Assembly (NCBI RefSeq): GCF_000143415.4
Contig: NW_003314343.1
Span: 186,813 to 250,812 of the forward strand
Source of the DNA: Selaginella moellendorffii
Lineage: Eukaryota > Streptophyta > Lycopodiopsida > Selaginellales > Selaginellaceae
Direction: 5' to 3'
DNA length: 64,000 bases
In this document: piece by piece, positions 1 through 9,250 of the stretch
Layout: each line of letters starts with the position of its first letter
How positions within the stretch are numbered: position 1 is the first letter of the stretch
Made by a program: the position numbers and the translations under genes
The notes under the pieces: model-generated
What the model was told of the DNA's origin: nothing
Database searches by the model: none
What the model saw: the letters and a program-made list of their open reading frames with translations, nothing else

Positions 1-1277
1 GGGCTCTTGGCCGGGGAGGCTAACTTAGGCACACCGCTAAGTGGGGGGATGCCCCCGGAGACATGGTCAACAAGTCGTAGGATAAAATGAGACGTTCGAT
101 GTGGGCATCGAACTTCTTCTATGGGTGGTGGAGTTGTAAGGAACCAACTCGCCGAGGTGTCGTAGGCTAAAGGAACCCCGAAAGCATAACCAAAATGACA
201 AAGAGTTCATCGGATGGGACCAAGTCGAAGATCGAGTCCAAGACCGACTCTAGGACCGAGTTCGAGATAGAGTCCGGAATCGAGTCCGAGACCGACTCGG
301 GGACCGAGTTCGAGTCCGAGTTCGAGACCGAGTTCGAGACGGAGTCCGAGATCCGAAATCGGGTCCGAGACCGAGTCCGAGGTCGAGTCCGAGGTCGGGT
401 CCGAGATCGGGTCCGAGATCGAGTCCGCGATCGAGTCCGAACCCGAATCCGAAGTCGGATCCGAAATCGGGTCCGAGATCGAGCCAGAGACTAAGTCCAA
501 ATACTAATACGGGTCAAGGGGTGAAAGCCCAAAGCGTGCGTCTCCCAGGGGGGGGGGGCTGCGGGGGGTTCCAAAAGTATAGTAGGGATAGTGAGGTCCA
601 GGAACCAGTTTTGAAGGGACTCTCCAGTTGGGCTTCCAAACCGACTTGAGGTTGGGACTGGGACTAAGGGGCCTTGGGTGGGAGTGAGCATGGACTTGGC
701 TGGTGCCGGAGGGGCCATCCAAGGAAGTGCTCAAGAGCAGCTCCCACTCCCGAAAGGGAAACCGATTGCGGTGCTCCCGGCTCATGTGGAGTGGTGCCCC
801 ACTTGAGTACCATGCGGCTCATTGGTCCTCGCCCTTCCTAGGGGCTTGGGCCTTCCTTCGGGACGGAAGTGGGGGGCGAGAGGTACCCATACCGGGCCGT
901 TAGGCCACGGTGTTTCGCCCCGGCGTCCCGAAGCAAGTGTTGCACTCAAGACTTGGGATTTAGAGGGTCCCATGATCAAGTCTTGTGGTACCAAGGGATG
1001 TTAGGAACCTGGAAGCTTGGTGTGCTTGGCTGCTTGTGCTTGCGGGGAGTGTAGCCGAACCTTAAATCCAGTCTAACCCGGGGAGGGGGATTGGGAGTGA
1101 TTTGGGAATCCGTGGAAGGATGGCTAACACTCCGTTGCTTGTGCAGTGAGTAGCTGAAACCAAGTAGGAGTTGGTACCATAGGCGAGAACCTTGGCAAGG
1201 GAACTTAGCAAAAGCTAAGGCAGTGTTGGACGGATAGACGAGGTAAGCTGGCAAATTGGAAAGGAAAAATTTGTGGC
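1..1277. other. Gene-free repeat-derived flank
   Basis: I see no credible coding region here. Reading frames are short and mutually overlapping, and none shows a known motif. The block has a G-rich run near 549-572 and a hexamer-period array (listed separately). It ends where the last exon of the minus-strand mobile-element gene begins. The missing half of that gene's HAD domain is not readable here, so this block may be a different repeat that truncated the element. Its identity, for example as part of an LTR retroelement, is not established. Confidence 0.4.
200..490. repeat. Degenerate hexamer-period tandem array
   Basis: About 290 bases consist of imperfect units of GAGTCC, GAGATC, GGGTCC and GAGTTC, with six- and twelve-base periodicity. 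All frames stay open because the unit length is a multiple of three. The translations (Arg-Val-Arg-Asp on one strand, Ser-Asp-Pro-Ile on the other) are by-products of the repeat and not evidence of a protein. Confidence 0.8.
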
Positions 1278-3093
1278 TTACAGCTTGCTACCCCTCACAT
1301 GGACCATAGTCAAGCAATCCTCCTGCATTAGGAGAAAGTCAAATGGTAATATTACTCGCGTCTGATCGTGCATCATCTGTAGCAACGTTAATGCATTGTG
1401 GCGCATCATGGATGTCCAAAATCCCAATTGCAAATTGAACCCGGCCCTCTGTTTTAAGTGTCGCATGGTCATTATTAGATCCCGCAGTTTCTCCCGTGTG
1501 ATTAATGTGAATCTGTCTCTTTTGACCAACTTGCGACCGCAGGCTTTGGAGGGTGCAGTGACATTCGAGGACGAGCCACGCTCATGGGAGAAAAGGACAC
1601 CGTTCAGATCAAAAACGATATAGTACCTTCGCCGTGACTCTGAAATGAAATGCGTCAACATAAAAAATGGTACAAGTCAATTTTACCATCTACAATATTA
1701 GCGAATGGTGCTCCCGATGGTCGTTGAGAGGGTTTTGGTCGAGGAAACGTGAAGGGCGGAAATACTCTCCTCTGCAATGTGGGGTCAATCGCATCCGGTG
1801 GCGTGTGGGCACATGCCATTTCAGCTGTAGACTCTGGTACAACTGGCTCAACAGTGGCATGGGGTGGTTCTGATGGCGTGTGATCACACGCCATTTCAGC
1901 TGGTGCCTCCATTGGCAAAGTGGACATGACCGAACAGGCAGCAGGGGCGGTGTAGGGAGGTTCCAACGGCGCGTAGTCAGACGATTGGGCACACGTTGGA
2001 AATGAGGATACGACCGGCTCGGCGGCTGGGGCGGCCTCATGTGGGTCCAATGGCGCCAGGTCACCGTCAGTTGGATACGTGGACAAGATTGACTCAGTGG
2101 TATGGGCAGCATCAAGTGGAGCGTGGTCAACTTGCTTGGCGTTGATATGGATAGTAGCCTCCACCAGCTCTGATGACTCTTGCAGGCAAGTAGAGTCCAC
2201 TGGCGGATCCATATGCATGTCCAAATATCTCCCTTCGATTGAGATGGTATCCTCCCTACTGGCTACTAAAAACAAACTCATTAGCACATTGAATCGACTA
2301 TACTGTATTTACCATCAACTGCTATTGAGGAACTAGGACCGATATCACTTGGGCGCACTGCTGATTCTGAAGGATTGGACATACGTTTCGACCCTTGCTT
2401 GGCACTATCCTTCCTCGACACTAAAGGCTAGAGTTTGTATCTTAATTCAACTGAATAATCTCTACTTACCATTTCTTCTGCGACCTACATGGACAATGTT
2501 AGAAATGGTAAAAGGTTAGGAATGGATGTACTATTATTTACCTGATGGTTTGTCTTGTATGACCTTCCTCCACTGCTCTTTGGCCACCTCAAGCTGGCCA
2601 TCATCGTCATCATCGTCGTCGTCGTTATTGTGATCGTCACCATTGTGAGGACCATCCAAGTCCTCTTCGTCCTCCTCTTCTTCATCCTCCTCTTCTTTGT
2701 CCTCCTCTTCATCCTTCTGCTCTTCTTGCTCATTATCTTTCTCTGGCTCCTCATCCCCCTCCTGCATTTCTTCCATAGGCTGCTCAGGCTGGATGGCTTG
2801 TTCTTCCAGGACCATCTTGGGAAAATCATCTGGCTGAGTCTCCATCTCAAAATACAAGACATCCATAGCCTGTTTTAGTGCGTGACCTAGGACCGTATCC
2901 TCACCCGACTGTCTTAACATGGTTTCTGCACGTTCTTGCACCCTTCGAAGACGACGAGATGAGAAAAACGTGGCCCTGACTTGAAAAGCATCCCTCATCC
3001 ATTGTACCTCTCCATTGAGATTGGGGAAGGGGAGTCCGCCATAGGAATCTGAATCAGGAGGTGGTGACTGGCTGCTTTCACTCTGCCCTTGAT

Positions 3094-3140
3094 CTACAAT
3101 GAATGGCATGAGCACACACGCCATAACCGCGAGGCATTAC
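3094..3140 (-). repeat. 47-nt intron consisting largely of the palindrome
   Basis: On the minus strand the intron starts GTAATG and ends TTGTAG. The palindrome (3102-3125) occupies its 3' half. Removing it joins AAG-ATG-ATA-G to AT-CAA-GGG, keeping the long frame open. Confidence 0.8.
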
Positions 3141-3284
3141 CTATCATCTTTTCGTTGCCCTTCTTCCTTTTCGAATCAAACGCCTCTGATCCCGATGATT
3201 GTCCAACGTGCTTTCGCTTTTTATGACCACTGTCAGTTTGAGCTTGGCTGGTGCTTGCCTGTTTTGCCTTTGAAGAAGTGTCTC

Positions 3285-3333
3285 CTGCAAGGAATGGCAT
3301 GAGACCACACGCCATTGCAAATATAATTTGTAC
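3285..3333 (-). repeat. 49-nt intron carrying the palindrome
   Basis: The minus strand starts GTACAA and ends CTTGCAG, with the palindrome at 3292-3315. It is a phase-1 intron between GGA-G and GA-GAC. Retained, it would put an ATGGC-type peptide into the frame; removed, the Lys/Ser-rich linker continues. Confidence 0.8.
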
Positions 3334-3423
3334 CTCCTTTTTTCCTATTGCTTGTCTGTTTGTCCTTCTTCGACGCGCCACCAGTGCGCTTTTCAGTCCT
3401 CGTGTCTAAATATTCACAACGAT

Positions 3424-3461
3424 CTATAATCAAAATGGCGTGAGGCCTCACGTGACCTTAC
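3424..3461 (-). repeat. 38-nt intron carrying the palindrome
   Basis: The minus strand starts GTAAGGTCACGTGAGG and ends GATTATAG. The core GTGAGGCCTCAC is a perfect palindrome. It is a phase-1 intron between CAA-G and AT-CGT. Its 5' half closely resembles the repeat copy at 11046-11073 in the other gene of the unit. Confidence 0.78.
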
Positions 3462-4895
3462 CTTGTGCAGGTTGTGACCTCGGCCTAACATCAGTAGCTG
3501 TTAACGCCGTTTCAGCATCTGGGGGTGGCCACGCTCCTGCATACAGAGCTTGTGAGATAACATTTAAATTTAAAGTGCGTACTCACCAGGTTCGTAGAGA
3601 AGATACTGTTTTTCTTTGGCAACTGTAATTATATGCTCCATTGAAGTCACCTCTTCAATGGAGTTTGTCACCGCAACACACGGGACACCCTTGAGTAGTG
3701 CGGCTCGAAAGAATAGTTCGCCGCAGTTGTACTCGACAACGCATTTGCCCTTGGAGTCACCCGCTATTGCGTTGAAGACCCAGCTGAGCATTTCCCATGC
3801 TGCACCTGGAGCTTTCTTTGGATTCAAAAGCTTCATAGCCGTCTTCAGTTCCTCAGGCACGGGTAAATTGACCTCCCTCAGATCAATTCGATCGGCCTTG
3901 TTGAACGAAGCTGGGAAGTCACTCCAGTCCCACTCTGCTGCAGGACCAATAACAAGGGCAAGTGTGAAGATGCGGACATTCGTCGGTATCTTCTTCTTAG
4001 CCATTATCCCATGGATCTCCCGCATCTCCTTGCCTTTCAACCGAGCCTTCACCTCGTTCAAGGCCTTCCAGAACTTGTGATAGGATTTGGAGTTGTAGAT
4101 CATATAGTGGACTGAAGATTCCACCTTTGCAAGTCCCACCATTAAGTCAATGATGGAGCTGACTTCGTCTACATGAGTGATCTCCTCGTTTGTGAAGTCC
4201 ATCACACAAAAGATGTTCTTGACCTGCTCATCTCCGCGGGAAACGATGCTCCTCCACCTTTGATCCTCATCTGAATTCACGTGTACCCGGTAAGGTTCTC
4301 GATAGGCCTCTGCTGCGGGGTCGAGCTGTTTCTGAAGCCGGCGGTCGACATCCCTCTTAATGAAATTTGGATACTGATCCAACTTCTCAGCTTTACTTTT
4401 CGTGGCATCCCGCCGCAAATCGATGAACTTGGGGGCCCCCTTCACGTACTCGTCGATGTCTTCATTTGACAAGTTCAACTCTTCCATCATCTCTTGCGTG
4501 GTGTCGATGCTCACCCTCTCCACGGCCACTTGCTCGAAGATCCAATCCTTCAATAGCGCACGAGCTCTCAGAGTCGTGCACAAGTCCTCATATGTCACAA
4601 TATGGCCGGGAGTCATTTTGGTCTTGTTGAAGACTACCTCACCACGTAGAAGAGCATTAGCCACTGTCAGAAGGTTGTCGTCGTCTAGAGACCGCGAGAA
4701 ACGCAAGGCATTGAGCTTCAAATCATTGGGCTTCCGGCCGTCCTCCACACCCATTGAGTTTAGCAACTCCCCGTCATGGTACCTCCTCAGCACATCTACC
4801 CATTTGTCAAAAACAACTTTTGTCGCGAGTAGAATGTTATGGATGCTGAGTGTGTCATTGCCCCCCAGTGTTTTCGAGAGAAGACTCGAGAATTC

Positions 4896-4949
4896 CTGCA
4901 ATGGAAATGGCGTGAGGCCACATGCTATGCCATATGCAACGAGGCTTAC
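4896..4949 (-). repeat. 54-nt intron carrying the palindrome
   Basis: The minus strand reads CAG|GTAAGC...CATTGCAG|GAATTC. The palindrome covers about 4905-4931. The length is a multiple of three with no stop, so the frame is open even if it is retained. The splice signals are nonetheless strong and match its sister introns. Confidence 0.8.
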
Positions 4950-6559
4950 CTGCCAGGCGCTAGTTGTTAGTGCACGTCCTTGTCCTGGTTTTTGTGGCTT
5001 CTTCAGTTGAACCCAGAGCTTCCGTGTTCGTGCCAATGTCTCGTGCAGACCCGATTTGTAGCATGTTTCTTGCTTGACATTCTGCGCGTGGGAGATGGAT
5101 ATGATAGATCGGAGGGGCGAGTTGCCTTTTATCAGGCGGACAACTCTTGTCTTGAAGACTTTCTTCACCTCCTCGCCCACCATAATATCCACAACTATCT
5201 CTTGCATCGCCAAGCTAGAATGCTGCCCGGAGACGGCATAGAACCGGATGTTCTGATCGTCCAACACCTTCCTATTGATCAAGTCTGGAAACCTCATCTC
5301 GCCCTTCATTGTTCGGTAGTAGGGGATCACGTCTGCGATGTCGGGTGTTACTGGACTTGCCAGCATCTTCTGCTTCAGTTTCTCCACCCATTCATCAGAT
5401 ACTAGCTTGTGGTTGTATTTGCTTTGGATGTCGATACGGCTCACGTCGATTGTATATACTTTGTTGGAATAGTAACAAGTACTATTATCTGCGACGATTT
5501 TTGCTGCCTCTTTTTGCTCTTTCTGCTCTTTGCGGCTCTTCTTTTTGGTGGGTGTAGTGTTCGAACCCGAGGCAATGGCATCACCGAGTAGCTTCTTTTT
5601 TGGAGCAACAGAGTCGGACGTCGGCTTGAGCTTGACCACCCTTTTCTACTTCGGGGTAGTTTCCAGATCGACCCCCTTCCGCTTCGCTTCGCGAACTGGA
5701 GGCACTCTCAACGGCTCAATGTTGGAATATAGTTTTTGAACATCGCCGTAGGTGAGGTCCGTGGATTCCATGTGATCTTCATAGACCCGCAGCGTCTTTG
5801 AAATTGTGGGCCTCCTGGACAACCTCTCCCTAGCTCCCTCTAGGAATTCCTCATAGCCGCTGCCCCCCTCTGGGAAGCCGCTAGGATGTGCAAGGTGGAT
5901 CTTGAAGGCGGACGCTGTCTCTACCACAAGTGCCAGTCCATATTCTTGCATGGAACTGCATGGAGTGTCTGTCACTTGGATGAGGATCCCCATGCATTCT
6001 TTTCTCCCACCATCTGTGTTGTATAGCATCAGATCCTCGCCTTCCATCCCGAAAGTCCAACTGGTGAGCTCCTCCCCCTTCTCTGCATCCACATTGACAG
6101 TGGCTGGAAGAAGAACGCAATTCCTCGCCTATTCAGAAATGCACAACAATTAGAGCTAACAGATGAAAAGCTAGCAGCTGGAAATAGCGTGAGGCCACAC
6201 GCCATTCACCACTGCATCAGATGTCTTGAGGCTACATCCTAAGATGGCGTGAGGCTACATGCCATCTGTAACCGGACTGCACTCGAGAGCCCAATCGGTG
6301 CATGCCAATGTTGCTACTGAATGGCATGTGGCCTCATGCCATTTTCTACTTGGCCTAAAAGATTTACCATTTGAAGCCGAATGGAGGAAAATCGAGGCCG
6401 GACTCGCTGGCGAATGTGCACTGTGTGTGCAGCGGATTGTAGCAGCAAGGCTACTCTGCCACTTACAGTTGGAGAGTGGCACTGAAATCTCCCGGGACGC
6501 CAAGTGGGCTGCGTGTGGGTGGCGGAGTGGGCGGCGGAGTTGGCGGCGAAGTTACAAAC

Positions 6560-6745
6560 TGGGTGTGTCTTGAAGTGGACGCCGATGCACACGAGCGCGA
6601 TGCGAGCGCGAGTGTGATGCAAGCACGAGTGGACACCGATGCACACGAGAAACCTGTAGAGAAGGTAGATGAGCGCGAATGTGAGCGTGATCGCGAGTGG
6701 GAGCGCGATGCGAGCGCGAGTGTGATGCGAGCGCGAGCGCGAGTA
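6560..6745. repeat. GCGAGCG-type degenerate array, left
   Basis: Between the two divergent genes lie repeated GCGAGCG, GAGCGCGA and GATGCACACGAG words, including a near-duplicate around 6587-6650. No gene is supported here. It could be a transposase-binding or promoter region, which is inference. Confidence 0.55.
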
Positions 6746-7079
6746 CGAAGCAAAATGCAAAACCTAACCTCACATGCGCGAAATGTCACAACGGTTGGTA
6801 ATCCCGCCACGTCATCATTCCTCGGACTTGGGCGCCACCATTAATTTCTGGATTGCCGCGCGCATGCAAGCACGCAAAATCCAAAAGAAATCCGCAACGT
6901 CATCATTCCTCAGACTGCATGCACGCGAAATCCAAAAGAAAGATCATGATTGGGATATCATTTAATACCCTCGCTATATTTATACCATGCATGATTGGAT
7001 ATTCCAAAGCATCTTGTATTTCCAAAAATGGCAGATGTTCAGCTAAATAAAGAAATTCTATCTGTTTCTATTTTTCTCT

Positions 7080-8420
7080 CAAATCAATATTATAGCGTGT
7101 GGGCTCATGCAATTTTGAACCAAAGAAACCCAAAAAACGTTGGACCCAAAATATTTTGAAAAAACACAAAAAACCCTAAACATTTTAAACCCAAAAATCC
7201 AGGCGTCCTATGGCGTTATTCCTTGAATGGCGTGTGGGCACATGCCATTTTCAGGGCCAAATGCTGAATGGAGAAAAATTCCCTTTCAGTGCAAATGCTG
7301 CAAGAGGCAAATGCCGAGCACAAAGGACTGTAACTACCTCACATGACACAGATAAACTTTTCTCTATTTGGCAAAAATAAACTTTATAGCATGTGGGCTC
7401 ATGCAATTTTGAACCCAAAAAATGCACCAAAAAATTCTCGGCGTCATCTGGCGTTATCTCTTGAATGGCGTGGGGCCGCATGCCATTTTCAGGGGCACAT
7501 AGGAGTATATTCCTAGAATATTCTGACACGCGCGAGATTTTTTTGAGTTTTCTGGAGATCCAACTGTTAGATCGCAACTAGATTTTACAGAATGGTATAC
7601 AATGTCTTTCTTGATGACCCTGCAAAGAAGCATCTCGATCGGACACCACATGAGACCACACGAGCCTTACAATGTTTCAGGGGCATTTGCCATAGATCCG
7701 ACCGTTATTTTGCTCCAAGATTTTACAGTTTGGTGTGCATTGACCTTTCCATCGACACTGCAAAGGGACATCACAATCAGATGCGGGATCACAAGAAACT
7801 AACTTCACTAACTCTGGTTTCACCAAGATCTACGTAAAGAGTTATGAAATGAAAGGACCCTTTCTATTGAAATGTGTTTATGGTCCTAGGGGCATTGTGA
7901 CATATCAAAGGATTTTGCATCAAGTTTTGTATTTGCATGTTTATCAAGCTACTGAATTGCTAAACCCTAAACCCTAAACCCTAAACATGTGGCAAATGCT
8001 GCGTGAAGAAAGATGCCCTTTCTGGGCAAATGCTGTAAGAGGCAGATGCCAAGCAGATGTATCTCAGGCTAGCGAAGGGGACAAATGAAAGCTAGCTATA
8101 AACATGACGAGATGCAAATAGATTACTAGGCTGGTCCTACGAAAATCAAAAACCATAATTGAAAACATTGAAAATGCAAAAAGAAAGGTTTATAATATTT
8201 TTGAATTTTAAGCAACCAAAGGAATGTAAGTAGGGCATGTGTTTGTAAGTTTAAAAATGCCTCAACCACTTAAATTCCCAAGTAAATAAAGCTGTTTCTA
8301 TTTTTGGTACAGGTAAACTTTATAGCGTGTGGGCTCATGCAATTTTGAACCCAAAAATGCACCAAAAAATGCTCGACTAGCATTATTCTTTGAATGGCGT
8401 GTGGCCTTATATTGCCATAA
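7080..8420. repeat. Three copies of a longer direct repeat in the divergent spacer
   Basis: Copies start near 7085, 7380 and 8312. Each begins with a TATAGCGTGTGGGCTCATGC-like diverged palindrome, continues GAACCCAAAAA, and then has a TGGCGTTAT-type stretch leading into a second palindrome copy (7226, 7464, 8392). Two palindromes sit about 75 bases apart in the shorter copies, so this is a composite unit amplified within the spacer. Confidence 0.7.
7960..7986. repeat. Short interstitial plant telomere-type repeat
   Basis: Just under four copies of CCCTAAA in a row. This matches the Arabidopsis-type plant telomere unit but is far too short and internal to be a chromosome end. Such telo-boxes also occur in plant promoters. 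Confidence 0.75.
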
Positions 8421-8754
8421 ATGGACGTACACACACAGCATAATTATTCCTTTACACGGCGAATAATCTTGGCGCGGATCGCTGACATAGCATGGCAAAG
8501 TTCGAATCACTGACATGGCACAGCTGGATCGAGGCAAGGACATGATGTGACAAAGTTTAACCTCCGACAGCAAAGTCTAGAAGCTACTCAGTTTGAAATT
8601 TGTCAGAGGAATCATAAGATCTGGTTTGTCAGAGGATTTGATGTGACGTTCAAGCGTGTGTTATTTTTGAATTCTCGAACTCATTCCTAGGTCTATCATT
8701 TTTGTGCGCCGTGTTCTTGGTTCCGCTGAGCGCAGTGAGCACTGCTTGTGTAAG

Positions 8755-8895
8755 CGGCGTTGTGGGCTGTGGTTTATGCGTCTACGAGCGGTTGCAGCAT
8801 TGCGAGCGCCATTGCGAGCGGCAGTTTATGCGAGTGGCAGTTTGTGAGAGCGGCGCTACAAGTAGTTGCGGTGTTGCGAGCGGCACTGTCTTTGG
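8755..8895. repeat. GCGAGCG-type degenerate array, right
   Basis: Repeated GCGAGCG, TGCGAGCGGC and GAGAGCGGC words lie about 360 bases before the start of the plus-strand transposase-like gene. Composition and word content resemble the array at 6560-6745, so the two arrays flank the spacer on both sides. Confidence 0.55.
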
Positions 8896-9250
8896 TGTGG
8901 CTACCGCTTCCTCTTGATATTCGGCATTTGTGCTTCCTGGTATGTTCACCATGGAATGGCTTAGGACCACATTTAGAAATGGCATGAGGCCACATACCAT
9001 CTTGGGCCCTTGCAATTTCATGGCTAGCGTATTGTCATGTATGTTTTTACTTGCCTGCAGCTGTGTGTATATCAAGATGGCATGAGGCCTCATGCCAATT
9101 TTGTGAATGCGAAATTTCACGTGGGTGTCAATAGCATGTTTGAATAATGGCATGTGGCCTCATGCTATTGAGGTTGTTTGGTATGTTATGATTTAGGCCA
9201 TTCTCCAATCATTTTTTGTATTGTCTTAATTTCTTTTCTGCACTTTCAGA

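Larger units (their letters stand above)
1278..6128 (-). pseudogene. Transposon-borne ParB-like / NIF-HAD multidomain gene, one in-frame TAG
   Basis: Exons that join in one frame: 4950-6128 (TAG at 5646-5648), 3587-4895, 3462-3548, 3334-3423, 3141-3284, 2542-3093, a 15-nt micro-exon 2470-2484, 2313-2420, 1687-2265 and 1278-1639. Introns are 38-57 nt with GT...AG. Most junctions fall after the first base of a Gly, Asp or Glu codon. An acceptor at 6129 implies a further upstream exon. Near 5.2 kb the protein reads VSGQHSSLAMQEI, like the GxHR box of ParB/Srx domains but with Ser for Arg. A Lys-rich linker, a long Glu/Asp stretch (about 2.60-2.75 kb) and a Pro/Thr repeat region follow. The last exon has FDLNGVLF and LGFWTSM, as in NIF/FCP1-like HAD phosphatases, with Asn replacing the second Asp. 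The HAD domain stops halfway, so the 3' end is probably lost. The family identity is my inference. Confidence 0.65.

Noticed and set aside
195-500. Open frames of about 98 codons on both strands
   Set aside because: They are the translation of a six-base repeat; both strands are open only because the unit is a multiple of three.
2555-2878. Plus-strand frame full of Leu/Val/Ile that looks like a membrane protein
   Set aside because: It is the antisense of the Glu/Asp-coding stretch (GAGGAA read backwards gives hydrophobic codons) in the minus-strand gene, which has splice-joined frames.
7960-7986. Chromosome end
   Set aside because: Fewer than four telomere-type units, with unique sequence on both sides.
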